From: Mycobacterium colombiense CECT 3035
GTDB lineage: Bacteria > Actinomycetota > Actinomycetes > Mycobacteriales > Mycobacteriaceae
Assembly (NCBI RefSeq): GCF_002105755.1
Contig: NZ_CP020821.1
Span: forward strand, 186,001 to 250,000
Direction of reading: 5' to 3'
DNA length: 64,000 nucleotides
The translations under genes were made by a program, and so were the position numbers. This document shows, piece by piece, positions 55,202 through 64,000 of this stretch; within the stretch, counting starts at the first letter, position 1; each line of letters begins with the position of its first letter. Under the pieces are notes generated by a model. That model did not search any database. It saw only the letters and a list, made by a program, of their open reading frames with translations, and was not told the DNA's origin.

Positions 55202-55207
55202 TAGGCT
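55202..55207 (+). promoter_or_regulatory. Candidate -10 box (TAGGCT) for ribF
   Basis: TAGGCT is followed by 7 nt and then the GTG of ribF, with no ribosome site. This is the third gene in the window with this exact hexamer at a leaderless spacing. Confidence 0.4.
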
Positions 55208-55214
55208 TGCGGGC

Positions 55215-56189
55215 GTGCAGCGGTGGCGCGGCCAAGACGAGATTCCCACGGACTGGGGCAGGTGTGTGCTCACCATCGGCGTGTTCGACGGTGTGCATCG
55301 CGGCCACGCCGAGCTGATCGCCCACGCGGTCAAGGCGGCGCGGGCCCGCAACGTGCCGACGGTGCTGATGACGTTCGACCCGCATCCGATGGAAGTGGTC
55401 TACCCGGGCAGTCACCCGGCGCAGCTGACGACGCTGACCCGGCGCGCCGAGCTGGTCGAGGAGCTGGGCATCGACGTCTTCCTGGTGATGCCGTTCACCA
55501 CCGACTTCATGAAGCTCACCCCGGAGCGCTACGTGCACGAGCTGCTGGTGGAGAACCTGCACGTCGTCGAGGTTGTGGTGGGAGAGAACTTCACCTTCGG
55601 CAAGAAGGCGGCCGGCACCGTCGACACCCTGCGCAAGGCGGGGGAGCGGTTCGGCTTCTCCGTCGAGTCGATGTCGCTGTTGTCCGAGCATCACAGCAAC
55701 GAGACCGTGACGTTCTCGTCCACCTACATCCGGTCCTGCGTGGACGCCGGCGACATGGTGGCGGCCACCGAGGCGCTGGGCCGCCCGCACCGCGTCGAAG
55801 GGGTGGTGGTCCGCGGCTACGGGCGCGGCATCGAGCTGGGTTACCCGACCGCCAACGTGGCGCCGCCGATGTACTCGGCCATCCCGGCCGACGGCGTGTA
55901 CGCCGCGTGGTTCACCGTGCTCGGGCACGGGCCCGCCACCGGCACCGTCATCCCCGGCGAGCGCTACCAGGCGGCGGTGTCCGTCGGCACCAACCCGACC
56001 TTCTCCGGGCGCACCCGCACCGTCGAGGCGTTCGTCCTGGACACCACCGCCGACCTGTACGGCCAGCACGTCGCCCTGGACTTCGTCGCCCGCATCCGCG
56101 GTCAGCACAAGTTCGACTCCATCAAGGAACTCGTCGCCGCGATGGGCAAGGACACCGAGAAGGCGCGCACCCTGCTCACCGCGGGCTGA
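55215..56189 (+). CDS. ribF: Riboflavin kinase/FMN adenylyltransferase RibF
   Basis: The 324-aa bifunctional enzyme makes FMN and FAD. The adenylyltransferase half has LTIGVFDGVHRGHAELIAHAV, TFDPHPMEVVYP and SSTYIRSCVDAGDM; the kinase half has GVVVRGYGRGIELGYPTANV and FSGRTRTVEAFVLD. The FMN and FAD it makes serve the many flavoenzymes of this window. The GTG at 55215 gives the family length. It is followed by rpsO after 153 nt. Confidence 0.95.
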   Translation: MQRWRGQDEIPTDWGRCVLTIGVFDGVHRGHAELIAHAVKAARARNVPTVLMTFDPHPMEVVYPGSHPAQLTTLTRRAELVEELGIDVFLVMPFTTDFMKLTPERYVHELLVENLHVVEVVVGENFTFGKKAAGTVDTLRKAGERFGFSVESMSLLSEHHSNETVTFSSTYIRSCVDAGDMVAATEALGRPHRVEGVVVRGYGRGIELGYPTANVAPPMYSAIPADGVYAAWFTVLGHGPATGTVIPGERYQAAVSVGTNPTFSGRTRTVEAFVLDTTADLYGQHVALDFVARIRGQHKFDSIKELVAAMGKDTEKARTLLTAG

Positions 56190-56342
56190 CGCCGGGGAGC
56201 CGTCGCACAGCGCGATGCTCGGCGTTTATGCCCGCGGTGATCGCGCTGCTAAACTGCCGGACGACATCGGCGCGTGCTGCGGTTCGCGGTGGCCGCGCCT
56301 TCACCATTCACCTTTCGCGGACCGATTGATGGAGATAGTTTC

Positions 56343-56612
56343 GTGGCGCTGACTGCCGAGCAGAAAAAAGAAATCCTGGGCAACTACGGCCTGCATGGCA
56401 CCGACACCGGTTCCCCCGAGGCGCAGGTCGCGCTGCTGACCAAGCGGATCGCCGACCTCACCGAGCACCTGAAGGTGCACAAGCACGACCACCACTCGCG
56501 GCGCGGGCTGCTGCTGCTGGTCGGACGCCGGCGCCGGCTGCTCAAGTACGTCGCGCAGATCGACGTCGAGCGCTACCGCTCGCTGGTCGAGCGGCTGGGC
56601 CTGCGTCGCTGA
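56343..56612 (+). CDS. rpsO: 30S ribosomal protein S15
   Basis: The 89-aa protein starts [21 protein letters not shown] and has [15 protein letters not shown] and [23 protein letters not shown], the S15 core that binds 16S rRNA. The GTG at 56343 has ggagat 8 nt upstream. It is followed by a hairpin and, 365 nt later, pnp, the order known from many bacteria. M. tuberculosis has lppU in between (from memory), which is absent here. Confidence 0.97.
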   Translation: MALTAEQKKEILGNYGLHGTDTGSPEAQVALLTKRIADLTEHLKVHKHDHHSRRGLLLLVGRRRRLLKYVAQIDVERYRSLVERLGLRR

Positions 56613-56617
56613 CGTAA

Positions 56618-56630
56618 GCCCCACCGGGGC
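56618..56630. terminator. Hairpin directly after rpsO
   Basis: gcccc, loop acc, ggggc form a perfect 5-bp GC stem 5 nt after the rpsO stop. It probably weakens or stops read-through into pnp. No T-run follows. Confidence 0.45.
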
Positions 56631-56977
56631 GACAGCGTCCCGCAAATTCCGAGCGATATGGCGGGCCGAGGTCGCCCGTGTAGAGTAAGGACGTTCTGGG
56701 CCGGTTCGGCCGGAGCAAACGGTGCGGTCACGCAGATCCGCGTGTGCCGTTCCAGCGTGTCACTACGCACGTTCGAGGGAGCAGCCAGTCTGCATCGGGC
56801 GGTCTTCGGTAGTGGCTGCCGGGCTCTCCGGATCTGGGGCAGGTCGGCCGCTTCGATCGATGGCCGTAGCCGTATTCAGACTCAGCGCCTCCCGCGGGTG
56901 ACCCGCGGCCGTCAGGCCTGCGGTTCGCGCGTGGCCACGCGAAAAAGCTGAATACAAGAGAGGCCGTACGGACGTCT
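56631..56977 (+). promoter_or_regulatory. pnp leader and promoter region with strong palindromes
   Basis: This stretch holds no gene that I can support. It contains tagagt at 56681-56686 as a possible -10 box, a ggccg-gtt-cggcc hairpin at 56699-56711 and a 17-nt near-perfect palindrome (ccgcgggt g acccgcgg) at 56892-56908. gagagg near 56960 may be the ribosome site. A structured leader would suit the autoregulation known for PNPase in E. coli; this is an analogy. Confidence 0.4.
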
Positions 56978-59233
56978 ATGTCTGTCGCTGAAATTGAAGA
57001 GGGCGTGTTCGAGGCGACCGCCACCATCGACAACGGGAGCTTCGGCACCCGCACCATCCGTTTCGAGACCGGCCGGTTGGCCCAGCAGGCCGCTGGCGCC
57101 GTGGTCGCGTACCTCGACGACGAAAACATGCTGTTGTCGGCGACCACCGCCAGCAAGAGCCCCAAGGAGCACTTCGACTTCTTCCCGCTGACCGTCGATG
57201 TCGAGGAGCGGATGTATGCCGCCGGTCGCATCCCCGGTTCGTTCTTCCGTCGCGAGGGCCGTCCGTCCACGGACGCGATCCTGACCTGCCGGCTCATCGA
57301 CCGGCCGCTGCGCCCGTCGTTCGTGTCCGGGCTGCGCAACGAGATCCAGGTCGTGGTCACGGTCATGAGCCTGGACCCCAACGACCTGTACGACGTGCTG
57401 GCGATCAACGCCGCGTCGGCCTCCACCCAGCTGAGCGGGCTGCCGTTCTCGGGTCCGATCGGGGGCGTGCGGGTCGCGCTCATCGACGGCCAGTGGGTGG
57501 CCTTCCCGACCGTCGAGCAGCTCGAGCGCGCCGTGTTCGACATGGTGGTCGCGGGCCGCAAGGTAGAGGGTGACGTCGCGATCATGATGGTCGAGGCCGA
57601 GGCCACCGAGAAGGTCATCGAGCTCGTCGAGGGAGGCGCCCAGGCGCCGACGGAAACCGTTGTGGCCGAAGGGCTCGAGGCCGCCAAGCCGTTCATCGCC
57701 GCGCTGTGCGCCGCGCAGGAGGAGCTGGCCGGGGCCGCCGCCAAGCCGGTCGGCGAGTTCCCGACGTTCCCGGACTACCAGGAAGACGTCTACTACTCGG
57801 TCGCCTCGGTGGCCACCGACGAGCTGGCCAAGGCGCTGACCATCGGCGGCAAGGCCGAACGCGACGCGCGCACCGACGAGCTCAAGGCCGAGGTGGCCCA
57901 GCGGCTCGCCGAGACCTACGAGGGCCGGGAGAAGGAGGTCAGCGCCGCGTTCCGCTCGCTGACCAAGAAGCTGGTGCGCCAGCGCATCCTGACCGACCAC
58001 TTCCGCATCGACGGCCGCGGCATCACCGACATCCGCGCGCTGTCGGCCGAGGTCGCCGTGGTGCCGCGGGCGCACGGCAGCGCGCTGTTCCAGCGCGGCG
58101 AGACCCAGATCCTGGGCGTCACCACCCTGGACATGGTCAAGATGGCTCAGCAGATCGACTCGCTGGGACCGGAGACCTCCAAGCGCTACATGCACCACTA
58201 CAACTTCCCGCCGTTCTCCACCGGCGAGACCGGCCGCGTGGGCTCGCCCAAGCGGCGCGAGATCGGGCACGGCGCGCTCGCCGAGCGCGCGCTGATCCCG
58301 GTGCTGCCGGGCGTCGAGGAGTTCCCGTACGCCATCCGTCAGGTGTCCGAGGCGCTGGGCTCCAACGGCTCGACGTCGATGGGTTCGGTGTGCGCGTCCA
58401 CCCTGTCCCTGCTGAACGCCGGTGTGCCGTTGAAGGCGCCGGTGGCCGGCATCGCGATGGGCCTGGTCTCCGATGACGTCGAGGTCGACGGCAAGACGGA
58501 GCGCCGCTTCGTCACCCTGACCGACATCCTGGGCGCCGAGGACGCGTTCGGCGACATGGACTTCAAGTGCGCCGGCACCAAGGACTTCGTCACCGCGCTG
58601 CAGCTGGACACCAAGCTCGACGGCATTCCGTCGCAGGTGCTGGCGGGCGCGCTGGGGCAGGCCAAGGACGCGCGGTTGACCATCCTGGAGGTCATGGCCG
58701 AGGCGATCGACGCGCCCGACGAGATGAGCCCCTACGCCCCGCGGGTCACCACCATCAAGGTTCCGGTGGACAAGATTGGTGAGGTGATCGGGCCCAAGGG
58801 CAAGGTCATCAACGCGATCACCGAGGAGACCGGCGCCCAGATCTCCATCGAGGACGACGGCACCGTGTTCGTCGGCGCCACCGACGGGCCCTCGGCGCAG
58901 GCCGCGATCGACCGGATCAACGCCATCGCCAACCCGCAGCTGCCGACCGTGGGCGAGCGGTTCCTCGGAACCGTGGTCAAGACAACGGATTTCGGTGCGT
59001 TCGTGTCGCTGCTGCCGGGGCGTGACGGCCTGGTGCACATCTCCAAGCTCGGTAAGGGCAAGCGCATCGCGAAGGTCGAGGACGTGGTGAACGTCGGCGA
59101 CAAGCTGCGCGTCGAGATCGCCGACATCGACAAGCGGGGCAAGATCTCGCTGGTTCTGGTGGAGGAAGACAACTCGGCTCCCGCCGATGCCCCGGCGGCC
59201 GCCCCTGCCGATGCCGCGACGGCGAGCAGCTGA
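56978..59233 (+). CDS. pnp: Polyribonucleotide nucleotidyltransferase (PNPase/GpsI)
   Basis: The 751-aa enzyme degrades RNA phosphorolytically from the 3' end and can synthesise (p)ppGpp-related or polymeric products in actinobacteria. Two RNase PH domains surround a helical linker ([26 protein letters not shown] and [26 protein letters not shown]). A KH domain ([21 protein letters not shown], about 605) and an S1 domain ([26 protein letters not shown]) end the protein. The acidic Ala/Pro tail is short. Confidence 0.97.
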   Translation: MSVAEIEEGVFEATATIDNGSFGTRTIRFETGRLAQQAAGAVVAYLDDENMLLSATTASKSPKEHFDFFPLTVDVEERMYAAGRIPGSFFRREGRPSTDAILTCRLIDRPLRPSFVSGLRNEIQVVVTVMSLDPNDLYDVLAINAASASTQLSGLPFSGPIGGVRVALIDGQWVAFPTVEQLERAVFDMVVAGRKVEGDVAIMMVEAEATEKVIELVEGGAQAPTETVVAEGLEAAKPFIAALCAAQEELAGAAAKPVGEFPTFPDYQEDVYYSVASVATDELAKALTIGGKAERDARTDELKAEVAQRLAETYEGREKEVSAAFRSLTKKLVRQRILTDHFRIDGRGITDIRALSAEVAVVPRAHGSALFQRGETQILGVTTLDMVKMAQQIDSLGPETSKRYMHHYNFPPFSTGETGRVGSPKRREIGHGALAERALIPVLPGVEEFPYAIRQVSEALGSNGSTSMGSVCASTLSLLNAGVPLKAPVAGIAMGLVSDDVEVDGKTERRFVTLTDILGAEDAFGDMDFKCAGTKDFVTALQLDTKLDGIPSQVLAGALGQAKDARLTILEVMAEAIDAPDEMSPYAPRVTTIKVPVDKIGEVIGPKGKVINAITEETGAQISIEDDGTVFVGATDGPSAQAAIDRINAIANPQLPTVGERFLGTVVKTTDFGAFVSLLPGRDGLVHISKLGKGKRIAKVEDVVNVGDKLRVEIADIDKRGKISLVLVEEDNSAPADAPAAAPADAATASS

Positions 59234-60593
59234 CTCATCGACCGGGACGCGTCCCGGTCGGGCCGGCGCGCTGCGCCGGAGCAAGGTCGCTGAGGAGGAA
59301 TCGGCAACCCAGGCCGCGCTGCGGCGCACCACGCTGCCGGGCGGCTTGCGGGTGGTCACCGAGCACCTCCCCGCGGTGCGTTCCGCCTCGGTCGGGGTCT
59401 GGGTCGGGGTCGGCTCGCGCGACGAGGGTGCCACCGTGGCCGGCGCCGCGCACTTCCTCGAGCATCTGCTGTTCAAGTCGACCCCCAGTCGCACGGCGGT
59501 CGACATCGCGCAGGCGATGGACGCCGTCGGGGGAGAGCTGAACGCGTTCACCGCGAAGGAGCACACCTGCTACTACGCGCACGTGCTCGACAGCGACCTG
59601 GCGCTGGCCGTCGACCTGGTCGCCGACGTGGTGCTCAACGGGTGCTGCGCGGCCAACGACGTCGAGCTGGAACGCGACGTGGTCCTCGAAGAGATCGCCA
59701 TGCGAGACGACGACCCCGAGGACGCGCTCGGTGACATGTTCCTGAGCGCGCTGTTCGGTGACCACCCGGTCGGCCGCCCGGTCATCGGCACCGCGCGCTC
59801 GGTGACGTCGATGACGCGCAACCAGCTGCACTCGTTTCATGTCCGGCGCTACACGCCGGAGCGGATGGTGGTGGCGGTGGCCGGCAACGTCGACCACGAC
59901 GAGGTGGTGGCGTTGGTGCGCCGGCACTTCGGGCCGCATCTGGTTCGCGGCCGCGAACCGATCGCGCCGCGCAAGGGCGCCGGACGGGTCGCCGGCCGGC
60001 CCGCTCTGCTGCTGGGCAACCGGGACGCCGAGCAGGCCCACGTGTCGCTGGGTGTCCGCACGCCCGGGCGCGGCTGGGAGCACCGCTGGGCGCTGTCGGT
60101 GCTCAACACCGCTCTGGGCGGCGGCCTGAGCTCGCGGCTGTTCCAGGAGGTTCGGGAGCTGCGCGGCCTGGCCTACTCCGTGTACTCGACGGTGGACGTG
60201 TTCGCCGACAGCGGCGCGCTGTCGGTGTATGCCGCCTGCCAGCCGGAACGCTTCGCCGAGGTGATGGCGGTGACCAGCGGCGTGCTCGAGTCGGTGGCGC
60301 GCGACGGCATCACCGAGTCGGAATGCCGGATCGCCAAGGGGTCGTTGCGCGGCGGGCTGGTGCTGGGGCTGGAGGACTCCAGCTCGCGGATGAGCCGGCT
60401 GGGCCGCAGCGAGCTCAACTACGGTAAGCACCGCAGCATCGAGCACACCCTGCAGCAGATCGATCAGGTGACCGTCGACGAGGTCAACGCCGTGGCCCGA
60501 CGGCTGCTCGGGCAGCGGTACGGCGCCGCGGTTCTGGGCCCCTATGCCACCAAACGATCACTGCCCCAACAACTTCGGGCGATGGTAGGGTAG
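59211..60593 (+). CDS. pepR: M16-family zinc peptidase PepR
   Basis: The protein (about 460 aa) has the inverted zinc motif [10 protein letters not shown] with a distal Glu in [13 protein letters not shown], and the C-terminal M16 half with [21 protein letters not shown]. It follows pnp as in M. tuberculosis. The start is uncertain: ATG 59211 overlaps pnp by 23 nt, ATG 59187 by 47 nt, and the conserved core begins at [18 protein letters not shown]. The substrate may be a processing intermediate near the membrane, but this is not known. Confidence 0.88.
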   Translation: MPRRRAADSSTGTRPGRAGALRRSKVAEEESATQAALRRTTLPGGLRVVTEHLPAVRSASVGVWVGVGSRDEGATVAGAAHFLEHLLFKSTPSRTAVDIAQAMDAVGGELNAFTAKEHTCYYAHVLDSDLALAVDLVADVVLNGCCAANDVELERDVVLEEIAMRDDDPEDALGDMFLSALFGDHPVGRPVIGTARSVTSMTRNQLHSFHVRRYTPERMVVAVAGNVDHDEVVALVRRHFGPHLVRGREPIAPRKGAGRVAGRPALLLGNRDAEQAHVSLGVRTPGRGWEHRWALSVLNTALGGGLSSRLFQEVRELRGLAYSVYSTVDVFADSGALSVYAACQPERFAEVMAVTSGVLESVARDGITESECRIAKGSLRGGLVLGLEDSSSRMSRLGRSELNYGKHRSIEHTLQQIDQVTVDEVNAVARRLLGQRYGAAVLGPYATKRSLPQQLRAMVG

Positions 60594-60653
60594 CTCAAAT
60601 GTCCGCCTCCTCACTCGCGCCGTGCGGGCGCGCGCCGTCGACGGACTAGCCGA

Positions 60654-61679
60654 ATGGTACTGGGCTTTTGGGACATCATGGTGCCCATCGTGGGCGCACC
60701 CATGGCCGGCGGGCCCGGGACTCCCGCGTTGGCCGCGGCGGTGTCCAACGCGGGCGGGCTCGGCTTCGTCCCCGGCGGGCATCGCAGCGCCGAGCAGTTC
60801 GCCGACGACATCGCCGCGGCGCGCAAGGCCACCACCGGCCCGCTCGGGGTGAACTTGTTTGTGCCCCAACCCAGCGTCGCGGACTGGGTGGCCCTGCACT
60901 ACTACGCGGCCGAACTCGAAGAGATCGCCGAGCACTACCAGGTCGAGGTCGGTCAGCCGCAGCACGGTGACGACGACGAGTGGGAGCGCAAGCTCGAGGT
61001 GGTGGCCGACGTCCGGCCCGAGTTGGTGTCCTTCACCTTCGGCGTGCCGCCGCCCGACGTGATCCGGCGGCTGGGCGCGCTGGGCCTGCTGGTGATGGTC
61101 ACCGTCACCTCGGCCTACGAGGCCGGCATCGCCGTCGCGGCCGGCGCCGACAGCCTGGTGGTCCAGGGGCCCGCCGCCGGCGGCCACCGCGGCACCTTCG
61201 CACCGGACATGGAACCCGCCAACGAGTCGCTGCACCAGCTCATCGATCGCATCCGGCACGCCCACGACGTCCCGATCATCGCGGCGGGCGGCCTGGGCAC
61301 CGCCGACGAGGTCGGGGCCGCGCTGCGCCGGGGGGCGGTGGCGGCCCAGGTCGGCACCGCGCTGTTGCTGGCCGACGAGGCGGGCACCAACTCCGCGCAT
61401 CGCGTCGCGCTGAAGAACCCGCTGTTCGCCACCACCGTTGTGACGCGGGCGTTCTCGGGCCGCTACGCGCGGGGCCTGGAGAACGACTTCACCCGCATGC
61501 TCGACCACGTCGCGCCGCTGGGCTATCCCGAGGTCAACCAGATGACCTCGCCGATCCGGGAAGCCGCCGCGGCCATCGAGGATCCCAACGGCATGCCGCT
61601 GTGGGCCGGGACGTCGTTCAAGAACGCCTGCGCGGGCCCCGCGGCCGACATCATCGCCAACCTCGCGGCCACCAGCTAG
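60654..61679 (+). CDS. Nitronate monooxygenase-like FMN oxidoreductase (Rv2781c-like)
   Basis: The 341-aa protein has the TIM-barrel FMN site of the 2-nitropropane dioxygenase family: PIVGAPMAGGPGTPALAAAVSNAGGLGFV, LVVQGPAAGGHRG, PIIAAGGLGTADEV and AAQVGTALLLADEAG. It oxidises nitronates or related acids; the true substrate is not known. It follows pepR after 60 nt and is convergent with ald (11-nt gap). Confidence 0.9.
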   Translation: MVLGFWDIMVPIVGAPMAGGPGTPALAAAVSNAGGLGFVPGGHRSAEQFADDIAAARKATTGPLGVNLFVPQPSVADWVALHYYAAELEEIAEHYQVEVGQPQHGDDDEWERKLEVVADVRPELVSFTFGVPPPDVIRRLGALGLLVMVTVTSAYEAGIAVAAGADSLVVQGPAAGGHRGTFAPDMEPANESLHQLIDRIRHAHDVPIIAAGGLGTADEVGAALRRGAVAAQVGTALLLADEAGTNSAHRVALKNPLFATTVVTRAFSGRYARGLENDFTRMLDHVAPLGYPEVNQMTSPIREAAAAIEDPNGMPLWAGTSFKNACAGPAADIIANLAATS

Positions 61680-61690
61680 CCGCGCCCCGG

Positions 61691-62806
61691 TCAGCCCAGA
61701 ACGGCGGCCGGGCCGGTGAACGGCAGCCCGAGGTCGGTGGCCACCTGCTCGGACAGCAGCGCGCCATCGTGCGTCGAAAGACCTTTGGCCAGAGCGTGAT
61801 CCGAGCGGCACGCCGCCCGCCAGCCACGGTCGGCGAGCGCGAGCACGTACGGCATGGTCGCATTGGTGAGCGCCACCGTCGACGTCTTGGGCACCGCGCT
61901 GGGCATGTTCGCAACGCAGTAGAACACGGTGTCGTGCACCGCGAAGGTGGGGTCGTCGTGCGTGGTGGGCCGCGAGTCCTCGAAGCAACCACCCTGGTCG
62001 ATGGAGATGTCCACCAGCACGGCGCCCGATTTCATCTGCGAGACAAGGGAATTCGAGATCAGCTTGGGCGCCTTCGCACCGGGCAGCAGCACCGCGCCGA
62101 TGACCAGGTCGGCGCGCTTGACGGTGCCCTCCAGGTCGTAGGCCGACGAGTAGCGGGTGCGGACCTGGCCGCCGAACTCCGCGTCGAGCAGCCGAAGCTT
62201 GTTGATGTTGACGTCGAGCACCGTGACCGACGCCCCCATGCCGCCCGCGACCCGCGCGGCGTTGTAGCCCGCCGTTCCCGCGCCCACCACCACGACGTCG
62301 GCGGGCTTGACGCCCGGCACCCCGCCCATCAACACGCCGCGCCCGCCGTGGGTGCGCATCAGGTGGTAGGCCCCCACCTGAGCGGACAGCCGGCCGGCGA
62401 CCTCGCTCATCGGGGCCAGCAACGGCAGCGTGCCGTCGGCGCTCTGCACCGTCTCGTAGGCGATCGACGTCGTTCCCGACGCCAGCAGCGCCTCGGTGCA
62501 CGCACGCGAGGCGGCCAGATGCAGATAGGTGAACAGGATCTGGTTGCGCCGCAACAGGTCATACTCTGCCGGCACCGGTTCTTTGACCTTGAGCAGCAGG
62601 TCCGCGTCGGCCCAGACCTGGTCGGCGGTGTCGGCCAGCTGGGCGCCCGCCGCCTTGAACTCCGCGTCGGTGATGGCCGACCCTTCCCCGGCGCCGGCCT
62701 GCACCAACACGTCATGGCCGCGGCGGGTCAGCTCGGCGACGCCGGCCGGGGTGAGGGCAACCCGGAACTCGTTGGTCTTGGTCTCGGTCGGTACGCCGAC
62801 TCGCAT
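61691..62806 (-). CDS. ald: Alanine dehydrogenase
   Basis: The 371-aa enzyme interconverts alanine and pyruvate with NAD, and in M. tuberculosis also reduces glyoxylate. It starts MRVGVPTETKTNEFRVALTP and shows LLLKVKEP with the catalytic Lys, YLHLAASR with the catalytic His, VVVVGAGTAGYNAARVA for NAD, and DQGGCFEDSRPTTHDDP. The aagggg site lies 5 nt before the ATG. In H37Rv the Lrp-type regulator gene (Rv2779c) is adjacent; here a SRPBCC gene is divergent instead, with 90 nt between. Confidence 0.97.
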   Translation of the reverse strand: MRVGVPTETKTNEFRVALTPAGVAELTRRGHDVLVQAGAGEGSAITDAEFKAAGAQLADTADQVWADADLLLKVKEPVPAEYDLLRRNQILFTYLHLAASRACTEALLASGTTSIAYETVQSADGTLPLLAPMSEVAGRLSAQVGAYHLMRTHGGRGVLMGGVPGVKPADVVVVGAGTAGYNAARVAGGMGASVTVLDVNINKLRLLDAEFGGQVRTRYSSAYDLEGTVKRADLVIGAVLLPGAKAPKLISNSLVSQMKSGAVLVDISIDQGGCFEDSRPTTHDDPTFAVHDTVFYCVANMPSAVPKTSTVALTNATMPYVLALADRGWRAACRSDHALAKGLSTHDGALLSEQVATDLGLPFTGPAAVLG

Positions 62807-62884
62807 GATCGCCCCTTGATCGCCGGTTCACCAACAAGTGTGAAGAAAGTTCGCGGGGGCCGCAAAAGCTCGGTGTTCGCTGGC

Positions 62885-62890
62885 TATGAT
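62885..62890 (+). promoter_or_regulatory. Candidate -10 box (TATGAT) for the SRPBCC gene
   Basis: TATGAT ends exactly 6 nt before the ATG at 62897, a textbook leaderless spacing with a near-consensus hexamer. Confidence 0.5.
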
Positions 62891-62896
62891 CGGCGG

Positions 62897-63358
62897 ATGA
62901 CCGACCCGTGCGCGCAGGCCACCGTCCAGATCGACGCCCGGCCCGACGTCGTGTACCGGCTCATCACCGACCTGCCCACGCTGGCCGAGCTGGCCGAGGA
63001 GGCGGTGGCGATGGAGTGGCGCAAGGGCGACGCGGTGAGCCCGGGCGCGGTGTTCACCGGTCACAACCGCAGCGGCAGCCGGCGCTGGAGCACCAAGTGC
63101 ACGATCACCGACGCCGAACCGGGCCGTCGCTTCGCGTTCGACGTGAGCCACACCATGATTCCGATCGCCCGCTGGCAATACGACATCGCCGCGGCCGGCG
63201 GCGGATGCGAGGTCACCGAAAGCACCTGGGACCGCAGGCCCGGCTGGTTCCGCAAGGTCGCCGGCAAGGCCACCGGCGTCAGCGATCGGGTGACCGCCAA
63301 CACCGAGCACATCCGGCTCACCCTGCAGCGCCTCAAGCGCCGCGCCGAGACCGAGTAG
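62897..63358 (+). CDS. SRPBCC (polyketide cyclase/dehydrase-like) protein
   Basis: The 153-aa protein has the START-like helix-grip pattern: VQIDARPDVVYRLITDLPTLAEL, FTGHNRSGSRRWSTKCTITDAEPGRRFAFDV and GGCEVTESTWDRRPGWF. These proteins bind hydrophobic ligands in a deep pocket. No catalytic residues are evident. It precedes the flavin monooxygenase gene by 19 nt, so the pair may act on one lipid or ring substrate; this is inference. Confidence 0.85.
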   Translation: MTDPCAQATVQIDARPDVVYRLITDLPTLAELAEEAVAMEWRKGDAVSPGAVFTGHNRSGSRRWSTKCTITDAEPGRRFAFDVSHTMIPIARWQYDIAAAGGGCEVTESTWDRRPGWFRKVAGKATGVSDRVTANTEHIRLTLQRLKRRAETE

Positions 63359-63377
63359 CCCAAAACCGGGAGTTCCG

Positions 63378-64000
63378 ATGACGCGACGCGATCCCGCCGT
63401 AGCCGTCATCGGCGCCGGCATGTCGGGCTTGTGCGTCGCAATTGCCTTGCTGCGCAGCGGTATCAGCGATGTGACCGTGTACGAGAAGGCCGACGAGGTG
63501 GGCGGCACCTGGCGCGACAATACCTATCCCGGTCTGGTCTGCGACGTCCCGTCGCGCATCTATCAGTACAGCTTCGCCAGGAAACCCGACTGGTCGCACC
63601 TGTTCTCGCCCGGCGGTGAGATCCAGGCCTACTTCCGCGACATCGCCGACCGTTACGCGCTGCGCGACCGGATCCGTTTCGGCACCGAGGTCTGCCATGC
63701 GCGTTTCGAGGACGGCCGCTGGGTGCTGCGCACCGCCGCGGGGCAGGAATTCAAGGTCGACTTCTTGATCTCGGCCACCGGCGTGCTGCACCACCCGCGA
63801 CTGCCGTCGATCCGGGGCCTGGATGACTTCGGCGGCAACGTTTTTCACTCGGCCCGCTGGGATCACGGCGTCGACGTCCGCGGGCGGCGCGTGGCGATCG
63901 TCGGCAACGGGTCGACGGGCGTGCAGCTGGTGTGCGGCCTGGCCGGGGTGGCCGCACACGTCGCGCTGTTCCAGCGCACCGCGCAATGGGTGCTGCGCCT
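63378..64000 (+). CDS. Flavin-containing (Baeyer-Villiger type) monooxygenase, N-terminal part
   Basis: The protein is cut by the window edge after ~207 residues. It shows the FAD motif AVIGAGMSGLCVAIALLRSG and the family signature VGGTWRDNTYPGLVCDVPS. It also shows SATGVLHHP and the NADPH motif VAIVGNGSTGVQLV, and FQRTAQWV is visible at the end. It resembles mycobacterial EtaA-type and steroid Baeyer-Villiger monooxygenases. The substrate cannot be told. Confidence 0.85.
   Translation, partial: MTRRDPAVAVIGAGMSGLCVAIALLRSGISDVTVYEKADEVGGTWRDNTYPGLVCDVPSRIYQYSFARKPDWSHLFSPGGEIQAYFRDIADRYALRDRIRFGTEVCHARFEDGRWVLRTAAGQEFKVDFLISATGVLHHPRLPSIRGLDDFGGNVFHSARWDHGVDVRGRRVAIVGNGSTGVQLVCGLAGVAAHVALFQRTAQWVLR

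Noticed and set aside
56912-59566. 884-codon open frame antisense to pnp
   Set aside because: It mirrors pnp codons in GC-rich DNA, has low-complexity His/Arg/Gly-rich content and no domain. PNPase on the other strand is complete.

Overview
The window is mycobacterial chromosomal DNA. It is GC-rich, uses many GTG and TTG starts, and holds a PPE protein, a MIRU-type tandem repeat, mycothione reductase, PptT/PptH, EfpA and CnpB/NrnA. From memory, gene order follows the Rv2860c-to-Rv2780 stretch of M. tuberculosis H37Rv in reverse orientation. The organism is probably a slow-growing non-tuberculous Mycobacterium; the species cannot be fixed from sequence alone.

Layout. 1-3081 (+): end of a glutamine synthetase-like gene, a gamma-glutamyl-GABA hydrolase-type amidotransferase, an aldehyde dehydrogenase and an SDR oxidoreductase, tightly packed as a likely amine or polyamine catabolic set. 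3078-4626 (-): a PPE protein and an unknown membrane-anchored protein. 4712-22906 (-): a compact, largely overlapping [NiFe]-hydrogenase locus of the actinobacterial high-affinity group 1h type. In transcription order it holds nicT, hypA, hypB, small subunit, large subunit, a NifU-like/4-Cys protein, DUF5947-like, DUF6084-like, an unknown 453-aa protein, a 39-aa membrane microprotein, maturation protease, hypC copy, hypF, a SIS-HypC fusion, a SIS protein, hypE, hypC, hypD, DUF6390-like and a phosphatase-family gene. A Fur-family regulator (23064-23555, +) diverges from nicT and is the likely nickel sensor. In H37Rv, as I remember it, only nicT survives at this position.

23558-33373: mycothione reductase, an alpha/beta hydrolase, malate:quinone oxidoreductase, a MIRU array linking mqo to a GNAT gene through overlapping micro-ORFs, a chelatase-like AAA+/vWA protein, and cobO, cobB and cysG for tetrapyrrole and corrinoid synthesis. 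33407-36878: efpA and proS. 36901-37874 (-): a ferritin-like and Tat-lipoprotein pair. 38103-44535: the rimP-nusA-ylxR-infB-rbfA-nrnA translation/transcription block. 44547-49114: a secreted protein, EchA16, DUF2277, DUF1802, a CocE-type hydrolase and a DUF3558-like protein. 49276-54371: pptH-pptT-truB, then ltp1-fadE21. 54397-64000: a DtxR-family regulator, ribF, rpsO, pnp, pepR, a nitronate monooxygenase-like gene, ald, an SRPBCC protein and the start of a flavin monooxygenase.

Points to note. infB and truB each carry an apparent one-base deletion at a G/C run, so they are either assembly errors or true frameshifts. A dispersed palindromic element of about 52 bp occurs several times, and two intact copies show compensatory changes in both stems. 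Several genes have a TANNNT box 5-8 nt before the start codon, as expected for leaderless mRNAs.
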